DNA of 64,000 bases from Bacteroidetes bacterium HGW-Bacteroidetes-7 (GTDB taxonomy: Bacteria; Bacteroidota; Bacteroidia; Bacteroidales; UBA932). This document shows, piece by piece, positions 28,565 to 37,792 of this stretch (position 1 is its first letter; every line of letters begins with the position of its first letter). Location of the stretch: assembly GCA_002842465.1 (NCBI GenBank), contig PHDA01000001.1:62001-126000 (forward strand), read 5' to 3'. The notes under the pieces are model-generated. The model saw only the letters and a list, made by a program, of their open reading frames with translations, was not told the DNA's origin and searched no databases. The position numbers were made by a program, and so were the translations under genes.

Positions 28565-29350
28565 CTATCGTATAATGAATTTCTCTTTAAGTTTGTTTAC
28601 AATTATCTCTACGGCTTCATGCGGTTCTACCTCGTGAAGTTGGCCTGCAGATTTTGCACCTCTGGTAAATGATTTGGCTACACGGGTAGGAGAGCCCCCC
28701 AATCCGAGTTTTTTCTCATTTACATTTATCTGTTCGAAGCCCCATATGTCAATATCTTTGTCAAACGCCTCTACGATTCCGCAAACTGACATATAGCGCG
28801 CTTTGTTTGCACTCGAAAGGACTGTAAGCACACACGGAGTTTCAACCTCCAGGATCTGATAACCCTCTTCTGTCGCCTTTTTTACTGTCAACTTTCTATT
28901 ACCATCGTATTTAACATCTTCAACGTATGTGATTTGAGGCAAATCCAGGTGCTCGGCTATCTGTGGCCCTACTTGTGCCGTATCGCCGTCAATGGCCTGG
29001 CGTCCTGTAATTATTATATCAAAATCCATTGTACGCAGTGCTCCTGCCAGTGTATTCGATGTTGCCAGAGTATCGGCACCGGCAAACTTGCGGTCGCTCA
29101 AAAGAACTCCCTTGTCTGCCCCCATTGCGAATGCTTCACGGATTATAGCTTCTGCCTTCAACGGTCCCATTGTGATTACCGTTATTTCGGCACCAAATTC
29201 ATCTTTCAGCTTCAGGGCCATCTCCAGACCTCCTTTGTCATCCGGATTCATGATGCTGGGCACACCTTCCCGGATCATCGTTCCCGTAACCGGATCCAAC
29301 TTTATCTCTGTTGTATCAGGTACCTGCTTTATGCATACTATTATCTTCAT
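28565..29350 (-). CDS. etfB: Electron transfer flavoprotein subunit beta
   Basis: Partner of EtfA. Family motifs are visible: MKIIVCIKQVPDT, MNPDDKGGLEMALKL, VITMGPLKAEAIIREAFAMGADKGVLLSDRKFAGADTLATSNTLA and GRQAIDGDTAQVGPQIAEHL. The 261-aa length fits. It lies 2 bp before etfA and 12 bp after bcd, forming the standard bcd-etfB-etfA unit. Confidence 0.96.
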   Translation of the reverse strand: MKIIVCIKQVPDTTEIKLDPVTGTMIREGVPSIMNPDDKGGLEMALKLKDEFGAEITVITMGPLKAEAIIREAFAMGADKGVLLSDRKFAGADTLATSNTLAGALRTMDFDIIITGRQAIDGDTAQVGPQIAEHLDLPQITYVEDVKYDGNRKLTVKKATEEGYQILEVETPCVLTVLSSANKARYMSVCGIVEAFDKDIDIWGFEQINVNEKKLGLGGSPTRVAKSFTRGAKSAGQLHEVEPHEAVEIIVNKLKEKFIIR

Positions 29351-29362
29351 AATTTCTCAGTG

Positions 29363-30502
29363 TTATTTAAGTATGTGTGCAGCGATAACCATTTTTTGGA
29401 CTTCGCTGGTGCCTTCATATATTTCGGTGATTTTTGCATCACGCATCATCCTCTCAACAGGATATTCTCTTGTGTATCCGTAACCACCATGGAACTGAAC
29501 AGCTTTGGTTGTCATCTCCATTGCAGTTTCGGCAGCAAAAAGTTTACACATTGCAGCATCTGTCGAGTAGGGGAGCTTCTGATCTTTTTTCCATGCAGCT
29601 GACCGTACGAGCAGTCGGGATGCCTGTATTTTTGTTTCAAGATCGGCCAATTGGAACTGAGTATTCTGGAATGCCGAGATTGGTTTGCCGAATTGTTTTC
29701 TCTCTTTTGTATATTTAATAGTTTCGTCCATGGCTCCCTGGGCTATGCCAAGTGCCTGAGAAGCAATGCCAATTCGGCCTCCGTCAAGAGTTTTCATGGC
29801 AATGCCAAACCCTTTGCCAACCTGCCCAAGCAGGTTTTCTTTGGGAACAATACAGTTCTCCATTATCAATTCGCATGTGGCTGAGCCGCGGATTCCCATC
29901 TTCTTCTCCTTCTTGCCCACCGAGAAACCGGGGAATTTTGTCTCAACAATGAAGGCTGAGATTCCACGTGTTCCCTGTGACTTGTCGGTCATAGCGATAA
30001 TTATATTCACATCTGAATATGCGGCATTGGTTATGAAAATCTTGGTACCGTTAAGAAGCCAATGGTCTCCCATATCAACGGCTACAGTCTGCTGACCTCC
30101 AGCGTCAGTACCCGCGTTAGGTTCTGTAAGCCCAAAGGTGCCAATCCACTCTCCACTGGCGAGTTTAGGAAGGTACTTGCGTTTTTGTTCCTCGGTTCCG
30201 TGCTCCCATATTGGGGCGCAACAAAGCGAAGTATGTGCCGAAACCACTACACCAGTTGTGGCACATGCCTTAGAAAGTTCCTCCACACACATTGAGTACA
30301 ACTGGTTGTTACCACCTGCTCCTCCGTATTCCACAGGGAATGGAATACCCATAATTCCGAGCTTTGCCATCTTTTTTACGGTTTCCATCGGGAAACGTTC
30401 CTGCTCGTCAATCTCAGCGGCCAGAGGCTTAACCTCTTTCTCTGCGAACTCCCTAATCATCTGCAGGAACAACTCCTGCTCTTTACTAAGAGAAAAATCC
30501 AT
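29363..30502 (-). CDS. bcd: Short-chain acyl-CoA dehydrogenase (butyryl-CoA dehydrogenase)
   Basis: Reduces crotonyl-CoA to butyryl-CoA with EtfAB. FAD/substrate motifs are FGLTEPNAGTD, WLLNGTKIFITNA and QFGKPISAFQNTQFQLADL. The catalytic base is the Glu in IYEGTSE (about residue 363 of 379). GYGYTREYPVERMMRD is the usual C-terminal signature. I start at MDFSLSKEQ (30502), the family start, 13 bp after the preceding stop; the track's 30541 would overlap that gene. The substrate is assigned from the 4-hydroxybutyrate gene context. Confidence 0.94.
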   Translation of the reverse strand: MDFSLSKEQELFLQMIREFAEKEVKPLAAEIDEQERFPMETVKKMAKLGIMGIPFPVEYGGAGGNNQLYSMCVEELSKACATTGVVVSAHTSLCCAPIWEHGTEEQKRKYLPKLASGEWIGTFGLTEPNAGTDAGGQQTVAVDMGDHWLLNGTKIFITNAAYSDVNIIIAMTDKSQGTRGISAFIVETKFPGFSVGKKEKKMGIRGSATCELIMENCIVPKENLLGQVGKGFGIAMKTLDGGRIGIASQALGIAQGAMDETIKYTKERKQFGKPISAFQNTQFQLADLETKIQASRLLVRSAAWKKDQKLPYSTDAAMCKLFAAETAMEMTTKAVQFHGGYGYTREYPVERMMRDAKITEIYEGTSEVQKMVIAAHILK

Positions 30503-30515
30503 ATTATTGTTGTGT

Positions 30516-31871
30516 TTAGTTATTCCAAATATCTGAGTCACTCGGCACCTGTATACGAGCCGATAGAGGAGCTACACGTGTAATGTTTAGCAAGTGTTTG
30601 TAGGTGAAATTCTCCGATATGGAGTTATTTCCCCAGCTTCCGCAACCAAGTGTATTGGTGACGGCAAGTCCGTTTTGTATAGACCCACCGGCAGTTGTGG
30701 CGCAAATTGCATTTACAATTACACGGGAAACAGAGAGGTCGGTGCCCGCCTTGATTATATTGGCCTGGCTATTCGAGTGGATTCCGGCAGTATGACCGCT
30801 ACCTTCAAAGGTTAGATTGGTCTCTGCAATTTCTAAAGCTTCGTCAAAGTAGCCATAAGGAATTACCGCCAGTACCGGGAACATCTTCTCTTTGCAGATA
30901 ATGTCTGCTTTTCCAACCCCTTTGGCCTCTATTATCAAAACTTTGGTATCATCAGGAACTGTTATTCCTGCTGCTTTTGCAATAGCGATAGCTGATTGAC
31001 CGATCAACTCCTTTGTCATAATTCCATCGGTAAAAATGGTGTCAACAACCTGTTGGCGTAACTCCTCCGGTACAACATAACCTTTGTTGCGTCTAAAGGC
31101 TTCAAGAACCTCTTCGCGGCACTCCTTTGGATATATGGCGCTTTGCTCTCCGGAGCAGATAATTCCGTTATCAAATGAACGTCCGGTAACGATTTTTCCT
31201 GCTGCCAGGTCATAATCGATATTTCGGTCAAGAATCACCTGCACATTACCCGCACCAACACCAAACGATGGCTTGCCTGATGAATAGGCTGATTTTACCA
31301 TTGGCATTCCACCTGTGGCTACTACTGTATCACACTTTCTCATAAGCTCCTGAGTCTTCTCAAGTGAAGGTTCCTCTATCACCTGAACCATCCCTTCCGG
31401 CACGTTCATGGGAGCGATAGCCTTGATTATTGCCTTGACTGCAGCTGCTGAGCACTTTTTTGCTTTTGGATGGGGAGAAATTATGATAGCATTCTTGGTT
31501 TTTAGTGCAAAAATTATCTTTGACATAGGGGTTACAATAGGGTTTGTCATTGGAGTAATTCCGGCAACAACGCCTATTGGTTTTGCTATCTCGATAAGTC
31601 CTGTCATTTCGTCTATGCTCAGAATGCCCATCGATTTTTTCCCCTTAAGGTTATTCCAAACACCTTTTGATTTGTTTCGGTTTTTGGCGACTTTATCTTC
31701 ATAAACGCCCATCTCTGTCTCCTCTACAGCCATACGTGCAAGCTCTTCGGCATTATCGAAGATGGCGCGTGCGGCCAGTTTAATTGTCTGATCTACATCG
31801 TCCTGGTCAAATTGTACCTGGTAAGCGGCCTGCGCTTTGCGCGCCAGGGCAATCATCTCTTTAATCTCCAT
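30516..31871 (-). CDS. sucD: CoA-acylating succinate-semialdehyde dehydrogenase
   Basis: Reduces succinyl-CoA to succinate semialdehyde with NAD(P)H. The aldehyde dehydrogenase fold shows GVVAGITPMTNPIVTPMSK, GGMPMVKSAYSSGKPSFGVGAGN and the catalytic cysteine in DNGIICSGEQS (about 239). The 451-aa length matches the CoA-dependent family used in 4-hydroxybutyrate routes. It is related to acetaldehyde/butyraldehyde dehydrogenases, but the flanking 4-hydroxybutyrate genes favour succinyl-CoA. Confidence 0.93.
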   Translation of the reverse strand: MEIKEMIALARKAQAAYQVQFDQDDVDQTIKLAARAIFDNAEELARMAVEETEMGVYEDKVAKNRNKSKGVWNNLKGKKSMGILSIDEMTGLIEIAKPIGVVAGITPMTNPIVTPMSKIIFALKTKNAIIISPHPKAKKCSAAAVKAIIKAIAPMNVPEGMVQVIEEPSLEKTQELMRKCDTVVATGGMPMVKSAYSSGKPSFGVGAGNVQVILDRNIDYDLAAGKIVTGRSFDNGIICSGEQSAIYPKECREEVLEAFRRNKGYVVPEELRQQVVDTIFTDGIMTKELIGQSAIAIAKAAGITVPDDTKVLIIEAKGVGKADIICKEKMFPVLAVIPYGYFDEALEIAETNLTFEGSGHTAGIHSNSQANIIKAGTDLSVSRVIVNAICATTAGGSIQNGLAVTNTLGCGSWGNNSISENFTYKHLLNITRVAPLSARIQVPSDSDIWNN

Positions 31872-31889
31872 TGCGGTTATGATTTTTAA

Positions 31890-33005
31890 TTAAAATAATT
31901 CCGTGTATATACCCCTTATATCATCCTCCGAGAAGGGAACATAATTATTGTTGAGCAGACGTTGCTGACCAACAAGTACGCTTTGTGTGAAACTTTCGAT
32001 CTCTCTCTCCTGCATTCCGTAAAAACTTAGTCGGTTTTTTGAAGTCAGATGCCCCAGGAGCTCATCAAGCTTTGTGTAAACCATCTCTTCTGAGGTGTTG
32101 AGCAACTTTGCATACAGTTCATTAACCTCCTTAATAGCTCCCTGAGGTCTCTTCTTATTGTAGAGTTTGAAAACAGAGGTGAAAAACTGGTAGTTGGCCT
32201 CACCATGCGGCACATGGTAAACTCCTCCCAGCGGGTATGAGAGTGCATGAACTGCCCCTACACCTGTGTTTCCGAATGCTACTCCGGCATAGTTGCTTGC
32301 AATCAGCATATCTTCAAGTCTTTCAAGAGAGTACTCCTGCCCCTTTAGGGCAATATTGGTAAACACGTCAATAATGATGCTGATGGCTTCGCGGCAGTAC
32401 ATCTTTGTATATGGGTTCGATTTTGGCGAAACATAAGACTCTGTGGCGTGTATAAGTGCATCTATGGCGCTGAATGCAAAGAATTTAAATGGCAGCCCCT
32501 TTAGAAGTTCAGGAATCAGTACGGCATCATCGGGTAATAGAGTGTCGTCTGCTATTCCCATTTTGGTATTTTTTGCCTTGAGTTCGGCGATTGAGATATT
32601 GGTCACCTCGCTGCCTGTTCCGCATGTGGTTGGAATGGTGACAAGTTTTTTCTGCTTAACAATTGGAACTTTTCTTTCGAAAACTTCAGAGATATCAGAA
32701 ACTTTGTTGATTACAAGGAGTTTAGATACATCAATAACAGTACCCCCTCCAATAGCCACAACTCTGTCATACTTTAAATCTGAAATATCGGCGAGTATCC
32801 TGTTTATCATTTGGTCAGAGGGCTCGCCGGAGCCGTATTTCTCAATCATTACGAACAGACACTTAAGGTCTGTTTTCTCTATGTACGACTTGTAGAGGAA
32901 GTCGTGTGTAAGAACCAGATCATTGGGGCCAAGTTCGAAGTTGCAGGCAAACTCTGCAAAAGTGTCAAAGCGGCTGACAGTTGTTTTTAATTTGAATAAC
33001 TGCAT
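31890..33005 (-). CDS. 4hbD: 4-hydroxybutyrate dehydrogenase (iron-type alcohol dehydrogenase)
   Basis: Reduces succinate semialdehyde to 4-hydroxybutyrate. It has a cofactor-binding VVAIGGGTVIDVSKL and the group III metal-binding pattern TTCGTGSEVTNISIAE, DALIHATESYVSPKS and HALSYPLGGVYHVPHGEANY. The 371-aa sequence resembles, from memory, the Porphyromonas gingivalis enzyme along most of its length. It sits between sucD and the CoA-transferase gene. Confidence 0.94.
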   Translation of the reverse strand: MQLFKLKTTVSRFDTFAEFACNFELGPNDLVLTHDFLYKSYIEKTDLKCLFVMIEKYGSGEPSDQMINRILADISDLKYDRVVAIGGGTVIDVSKLLVINKVSDISEVFERKVPIVKQKKLVTIPTTCGTGSEVTNISIAELKAKNTKMGIADDTLLPDDAVLIPELLKGLPFKFFAFSAIDALIHATESYVSPKSNPYTKMYCREAISIIIDVFTNIALKGQEYSLERLEDMLIASNYAGVAFGNTGVGAVHALSYPLGGVYHVPHGEANYQFFTSVFKLYNKKRPQGAIKEVNELYAKLLNTSEEMVYTKLDELLGHLTSKNRLSFYGMQEREIESFTQSVLVGQQRLLNNNYVPFSEDDIRGIYTELF

Positions 33006-33013
33006 ATTGTTCT

Positions 33014-34306
33014 CTATTTATTAAACCGTTTTTTGTACTCTTCTTTCAGCTCATCACGGAAATCCGGATGTGCAATTGCTATCAGTGCCTCTGCCCTTTG
33101 AGCAAGGGTACGCCCTTTGAGTTTGGCTACTCCGTACTCGGTCACAACATAATCAACATCGTTTCTGGATGTTGTTACCGCTGCGCCCGGGCTCAGGAAC
33201 GGAACTATTCTCGATACCTTTCCTTTAGAGGCGGTAGCCGGAACGGCAATTATCGACCTGCCCCCTTTTGAAACAGATGCTCCGCGCACATAGTCAACCT
33301 GACCTCCTGTGCCGCTAAATTGCTTAGTTCCTATGCTCTCTGCATTCACCTGACCCATAAGGTCTATCTCGATGCAGGAATTAATTGAAACCATATTGTC
33401 GTTGCGACCTATAACAGCCGGGTTATTTACATAGTCAACAGGCAGCATTTCGACAGATGAATTGTTATGAACAAAGTCATACAATGCCCGTGTTCCCATA
33501 AGAAATGTGGCTACCAGTTTACCGGGATGGAGCGTTTTAAGGCGTCCGTTAATAACCCCGGATTTAACCAACTCCATTGCACCATCCGAGAACATCTCCG
33601 TGTGAATTCCAAGGTCTTTTTTCTCTTTCAGAAATAGCAATACAGCGTCGGGAATTGCACCTATGCCCAGCTGGAGTGTATCTCCGTCATTAATTAGTGA
33701 TGCGCAGTTACATCCGATTTCACGCTCCACATCGGTGATTGACGGAAGCGGAATCTCGGGTATCGGGTCTGCACACGGCACAATACAATCGAATTTGGAT
33801 AAATGGACTTTATTAATTGAGCCGACATATGGCATATATTCGTTCACCTGAGCAATTACAATGCGAGCTTTTTCAACTGCTGCTTTAGTGTAATCGCATG
33901 ATAAACCCAGACTGCAATAACCTTCATCATCAGGAGGCGACACATTGATAATGGCAACATCAACAGGGAAGATATTGCCGATCAGCTGTGGGGTATCCTT
34001 GAAAAAGCAGGGGATGAAATCGGCTTTCCCCAGTGAAGCAGACTCTCTTGAAGCCCCGCCTATAAAATTTGTAATGTGATGAAAATGTTTTGCATTTTCC
34101 GGTAAAAGATAATCTCCGTAACCTAGAGGCAGCATATGGTATATGTGAAGGTTGCTGAACCTCTCTTTTTGCGCAACCAATTCACGCATTATAACCTGTG
34201 GATTGGCTGCTGCATGTGAACATACTATATAATCCGAATCGTTTATCACGCCAACTGCATGGGCGGCTGAAACGATCTTGTCTCTGTATTGTTCTTTCCA
34301 GTTCAT
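33014..34306 (-). CDS. cat2: 4-hydroxybutyrate CoA-transferase
   Basis: Activates 4-hydroxybutyrate to its CoA ester using a donor such as butyryl-CoA or acetyl-CoA. It belongs to the family I acetyl-CoA hydrolase/transferase fold. The catalytic glutamate is in HTEMFSDG (about 237), and SGTGGQVDYVRGA and VVTEYGVAKLKG are family motifs. The 430-aa length is typical. Its stop lies 8 bp before the 4hbD start. The symbol abfT is an alternative. Confidence 0.94.
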   Translation of the reverse strand: MNWKEQYRDKIVSAAHAVGVINDSDYIVCSHAAANPQVIMRELVAQKERFSNLHIYHMLPLGYGDYLLPENAKHFHHITNFIGGASRESASLGKADFIPCFFKDTPQLIGNIFPVDVAIINVSPPDDEGYCSLGLSCDYTKAAVEKARIVIAQVNEYMPYVGSINKVHLSKFDCIVPCADPIPEIPLPSITDVEREIGCNCASLINDGDTLQLGIGAIPDAVLLFLKEKKDLGIHTEMFSDGAMELVKSGVINGRLKTLHPGKLVATFLMGTRALYDFVHNNSSVEMLPVDYVNNPAVIGRNDNMVSINSCIEIDLMGQVNAESIGTKQFSGTGGQVDYVRGASVSKGGRSIIAVPATASKGKVSRIVPFLSPGAAVTTSRNDVDYVVTEYGVAKLKGRTLAQRAEALIAIAHPDFRDELKEEYKKRFNK

Positions 34307-34313
34307 CGGTTAT

Positions 34314-35777
34314 TTATTTTCCATTTTGCTCCTCATTTATCATTGCAATCTCTTTGGCAAGCTGCTTCTTACCCTCAAGATCTCCTTGTCTGGCAATCAT
34401 TACTCTCTGTGCCTGCGGAGAGCCGGCTCCATGCATCGATTCGGTGCGGTAACCAACTGCTGCAGTACCCAGTGTGATATTTTCTATCAGTCTGAGGATT
34501 CGCATACGGTTTTCAGTTGAAACACCCTCTACCCCTTTCAGATACTTCTCTACGTAAGCTCCAACTTCGGGGCTGCGGAAATCCTGCTCCGATGGCATTG
34601 TAACCATAAGACCTCCCGCGATATCTTCTGCAAGGCGGGCTATCTCGTATGGCATACGGGTGATATTCTGCTTGCAGACATTGGCAAGCAACAGGTTAAC
34701 AATATAGTTGCCTGCAGGCATCGACTCTCCCTCTGCCGAACATGCTATACCGCAGGCATACAGGGTTTCATTCAGGTGAGTCATCTCTATGAGTTTGTCT
34801 TTGATGTGGCTTGCCTTGGCAGCTCCATTGTAATCGGCAGCTACTGCTGAAGCACCAATCAGTACATCGCCAACGCCAACCTTACACCCACCGTATGACT
34901 GGCGGTGGTATCCTGCGAACCTTTCAACCATCATTCCTGCAAAATCATACTCACGGCACATGAAGATGCGCTCATTAGGAACAAAAACATCATTGAATAT
35001 TACAAGAGCCTCGTGACCACCAAAGCGAGCGTTACCCAAGTCAATATCTGCTCCTGACTCCATTTTACGAGTGTCGCACGATTGCCTTCCGTATATCATA
35101 ATAACCCCTTCTGCATCAGATGGAACAGCAAAAGAGACTGCATAATCCGCATCCTCCTCTTTCATTGCAACTGTAGGCATAATAAGGTGTTCGTGTGAAT
35201 TAACGGCACCTGTCTGATGTGCCTTGGCGCCTTTAACAATAATTCCTTCGGGAAGAACTTTTACAATCCGAAGATATTGGTCGGGATCTGCCTGCTTTGA
35301 CGGAGAGAGACCGCGATCTCCTTTAGGATCGGTCATTGCGCCGTCAACTGTAAGGTCGTTCTCCTGTACAAACTTCAGATAGTCGGTAAAACGTCTGTGA
35401 TACTCTGTCCCATATTTTTTATCTATTTCGTATGTAGTCGAGTATATCGCGTTAAATGCGTCCATTCCCACACAACGCTGAAAACATGACGCTGTCTTTT
35501 GTCCCAGAAGGCGTTGCATCTTGACCTTTTTTACAAGGTCGTCTGTATTCTGATGAAGATGGCAGAAGCGGTTGATAGTTTTACCTGTGAGATTAGAAGT
35601 TGCTGTCATAAGTTCACGGTACTCCGGCTTTTCGGCAAGCTCATAGGTCATTGCAACAGAGTTCATTGATGGCTTGATCATTGGATGATCAACAGGGTTG
35701 TCAACAAGTTTGCCCATAAGGTAAACCTTTAGATTCATCTTCCTAAGGCTTTCGATATACTGCTCTTTTGTCATCAT
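34314..35777 (-). CDS. abfD: 4-hydroxybutyryl-CoA dehydratase/vinylacetyl-CoA isomerase
   Basis: A radical [4Fe-4S]-FAD enzyme turning 4-hydroxybutyryl-CoA into crotonyl-CoA; this reaction defines the pathway. The cluster ligands known from Clostridium aminobutyricum are conserved: two cysteines in CFQRC (about 98 and 102), then His and Cys seven residues apart in YHRQSYGGCKVG (about 293 and 300). The 487-aa length is normal. It is the first gene after the cobalamin riboswitch. Either of the two adjacent ATGs could be used. Confidence 0.96.
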   Translation of the reverse strand: MMTKEQYIESLRKMNLKVYLMGKLVDNPVDHPMIKPSMNSVAMTYELAEKPEYRELMTATSNLTGKTINRFCHLHQNTDDLVKKVKMQRLLGQKTASCFQRCVGMDAFNAIYSTTYEIDKKYGTEYHRRFTDYLKFVQENDLTVDGAMTDPKGDRGLSPSKQADPDQYLRIVKVLPEGIIVKGAKAHQTGAVNSHEHLIMPTVAMKEEDADYAVSFAVPSDAEGVIMIYGRQSCDTRKMESGADIDLGNARFGGHEALVIFNDVFVPNERIFMCREYDFAGMMVERFAGYHRQSYGGCKVGVGDVLIGASAVAADYNGAAKASHIKDKLIEMTHLNETLYACGIACSAEGESMPAGNYIVNLLLANVCKQNITRMPYEIARLAEDIAGGLMVTMPSEQDFRSPEVGAYVEKYLKGVEGVSTENRMRILRLIENITLGTAAVGYRTESMHGAGSPQAQRVMIARQGDLEGKKQLAKEIAMINEEQNGK

Positions 35778-35934
35778 AATAGTATGTATTTAATGTTCAG
35801 TTTCATGTTTCGGTTCAGGCAAAGCAATCACATTCCGGCAAAAATGTCGGTTCGCATGGTTTTACATTGCCACCCAGGTTAAGGGCGACTATTTTTCGAA
35901 GTTTAACTTTTAGGTCATCAATTAACCCGGTCCA

Positions 35935-36125
35935 CGGGGCTAAGTGACAGTAACATGAATTGGCAGGTCTTCTGACTAACACACTCTTTCCAACACCTTC
36001 CCGGTCATAGTGACCAGTGGTTGCAGATTTTTTCGGAACGTTCTCGTGCTTCACAGCAGCGGGCCTGTCCGGGACTCACACCCGGTTCCCTTTTAATCAA
36101 TACGCCTGTTAAGGAGTATCGAAAC
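35935..36125 (-). promoter_or_regulatory. Cobalamin (B12) riboswitch
   Basis: Minus-strand RNA with the full AdoCbl-type core. The order is AAAAGGGAACCGGGTG, TGAGTCCCGGAC, AGGCCCGCTGCTGTGAAGC (loop L5 region), CCACTGGTCACTATGACC and GGGAAGG. It ends in the B12 box AGTCAGAAGACCTGCC, complementary to plus 35960-35975. It starts about 10 nt after the predicted transcript start and lies about 160 nt before abfD. B12 riboswitches normally switch genes off when cobalamin is bound. No clear U-tract terminator follows, so control may act on translation or on an unrecognised structure. Confidence 0.93.
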
Positions 36126-36136
36126 CAATTCGGGTG

Positions 36137-36144
36137 CAAATGTA
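36137..36144 (-). promoter_or_regulatory. -7 box for the riboswitch-abfD operon
   Basis: TACATTTG on the minus strand, a perfect TAnnTTTG. The predicted start is near 36133, giving a 5' leader of about 355 nt that contains the riboswitch. Confidence 0.7.
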
Positions 36145-36280
36145 TTTATAATTTTGAGATTTAACCAAGAAAAAAGGAGGTTTTTGTAAAAATAACACAA
36201 AAGAATTTTTGCCGGAAATGCAACTACCTCCATTTTAGCATTGTATCGATATGGGTGTATTTGATAATAAATAGAAATAA

Positions 36281-36330
36281 TAATCCGAATAAATGTTCGG
36301 ATTAGAAATCATTTGCCTTTTGAAATGATG
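36281..36330 (-). terminator. Hairpin pair downstream of the beta-propeller gene, probable terminator
   Basis: A perfect 9-bp stem TAATCCGAA / TTCGGATTA (36281-36304) and a second ATCATTT / AAATGAT stem (36308-36330). They lie 65-115 bp past the stop of the minus-strand beta-propeller gene and are followed on that strand by a T-rich run. The rest of 36145-36393 is AT-rich with no gene seen. Confidence 0.45.
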
Positions 36331-36393
36331 AATTAACTCAGAATTTAGTGGGATAAATATTAAGAACAAAAAGTAGAATGAGCATCATGAATA

Positions 36394-37542
36394 TCAAATA
36401 TTACAAAACTTCAATTTTATAATAAAAATATCAATGTCTGAGTCTGGAAGCTGACTCATTTTGTGTAAAATATAGTCTTTGAGATTTGTTGTTTTTGATA
36501 ATACCTCTTTAACAGCGTCGTTGTCGCGGTAAACTACCGAGTAAAAATAGTTTGAGTCTGATGCCATAATAAAAAAAGGGTCGTTGTTGCTGCTTTCATA
36601 AGCCCATCGGAACCCTTTGTTGTTACTCTTAGATAAAATAAAATCGTTCTGCAATGCATCTGGGCCAATCGACGAAAAATAGAGATGTTCCTTTGTATCA
36701 TGAATATGTATCGGGAGCTTATAGTAATCCGAAAATAAATAGTTTTTCATCCCCTCAAATAAATCGCCACCATTATTAAAAATATACTTAAGCGGAATTG
36801 CTTGTTGTTGAAAATCAATTTTTAAAAATGGAATGATATCTTTTCCGATTTTATAAGCAATATTATCGCCCTCCTGAGGTCTCATAATCGTTGACTTGTC
36901 ATATGACTGAGTAAATATTCCCTGAGTAAATACAAAGTCTTTCCTAGGTAAGAATTCTCTAATCTTCACTCCATTGTTGTCAAATTGAGTAAGAGCATAA
37001 AAATGCTCTTCAAAATTAGATTCGTCAGGAGGATTTGAAGAGAACAGGTAAAAACCTCCATTATCGGACGCACAAATTGCGTCGTAATTAACCTGTTCAA
37101 AATTTATCTTTAAAACAAACTTGCCGTCACTTATTTTATATTTTGATACACCGCTTGAATGGAGGAGCCAGATGTACTCACCATCAGGGGTTATGCACAT
37201 ATCAGTAATATCGGTATATTCGCCTGGTCCGCGCCCTTTATTGCCGATACTTCCGATATATTGTCCGGTTTCATCAATAACTTGAATGCCTAGGATTTCG
37301 TCTTTTAAAATAAAGTTATCATTATTATCAATTAAGATCTTAGATACCACAGATATAATATCTCCAGAGCTACTTTGTACCGGGATAAAGATTAATGTGT
37401 CCACAAATAATGAAAAATCATCGGTATAAGTTGTGGTTTTCAGTGGTACAATTGTCTGTATTGTCTCATTTTCAAGCCTATTGCAGCTAATCAAGACAAA
37501 GATTACCCACAAAAAATAGAAAGGTAAACGAGGCTTTTTCAT
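36394..37542 (-). CDS. 6-bladed beta-propeller lipoprotein
   Basis: A 382-residue protein with a lipobox-like LISC (about residue 20). It has the family pattern FIPVQSSSGDIISVVSKI, then IGNKGRGPGEYTDITDMCITPDGEYIWLLH, which is the most characteristic blade. It is an envelope protein of unknown function. Beyond the family core it has little similarity to the propeller at 21463-22668; the GRGPGEY blade is shared with the one at 40558-41709. Confidence 0.82.
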   Translation of the reverse strand: MKKPRLPFYFLWVIFVLISCNRLENETIQTIVPLKTTTYTDDFSLFVDTLIFIPVQSSSGDIISVVSKILIDNNDNFILKDEILGIQVIDETGQYIGSIGNKGRGPGEYTDITDMCITPDGEYIWLLHSSGVSKYKISDGKFVLKINFEQVNYDAICASDNGGFYLFSSNPPDESNFEEHFYALTQFDNNGVKIREFLPRKDFVFTQGIFTQSYDKSTIMRPQEGDNIAYKIGKDIIPFLKIDFQQQAIPLKYIFNNGGDLFEGMKNYLFSDYYKLPIHIHDTKEHLYFSSIGPDALQNDFILSKSNNKGFRWAYESSNNDPFFIMASDSNYFYSVVYRDNDAVKEVLSKTTNLKDYILHKMSQLPDSDIDIFIIKLKFCNI

Positions 37543-37576
37543 AACCTATTTTTAAAATATTGCTATAATTATAAAA

Positions 37577-37591
37577 CTCGGCCAGTTTCAT
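37577..37591 (+). repeat. 15-bp direct repeat, left copy
   Basis: CTCGGCCAGTTTCAT occurs here and at 39817-39831, bracketing 2.2 kb that holds the AlbA_2-type gene and the IS21 remnant. In the right copy it encodes part of the truncated secreted protein (MKLAE). Confidence 0.7.
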
Positions 37592-37792
37592 TCTCCAAGA
37601 AAATTATTCATTTTAATGTTGACGGAACTGACTCGTTCCTTTAACCCATTTTATTTTCAGTACTTTAACTTATACTTTTTTGTCGTTGTCCAAGATCTGT
37701 CCACGAGAAATTCGGGTATAAAAAGAAGAGTTTACAATCGCTTTAACGATGAGGTAAAGATCGTGATTTTGTTTGGCTTAGCAAAAGGATTT

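Larger units (their letters stand above)
22710..36144 (-). other. Predicted B12-riboswitch-controlled butyrate and hydrogen operon
   Basis: Twelve leftward genes from abfD to hydA have gaps of at most about 30 bp or short overlaps, with no terminator hairpin between them. One promoter and one cobalamin riboswitch precede the first gene. A single long transcript is inferred; internal promoters cannot be excluded. The enzymes form one route from succinyl-CoA to butyryl-CoA plus H2. Confidence 0.7.

Noticed and set aside
28934-29602. 222-aa plus-strand ORF opposite etfB and bcd
   Set aside because: Antisense shadow; cysteine-rich translation of reversed conserved coding sequence.
35815-36054. 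79-aa minus-strand ORF upstream of abfD
   Set aside because: It lies within the cobalamin riboswitch and leader, has no protein likeness, and the RNA motif explains the sequence.
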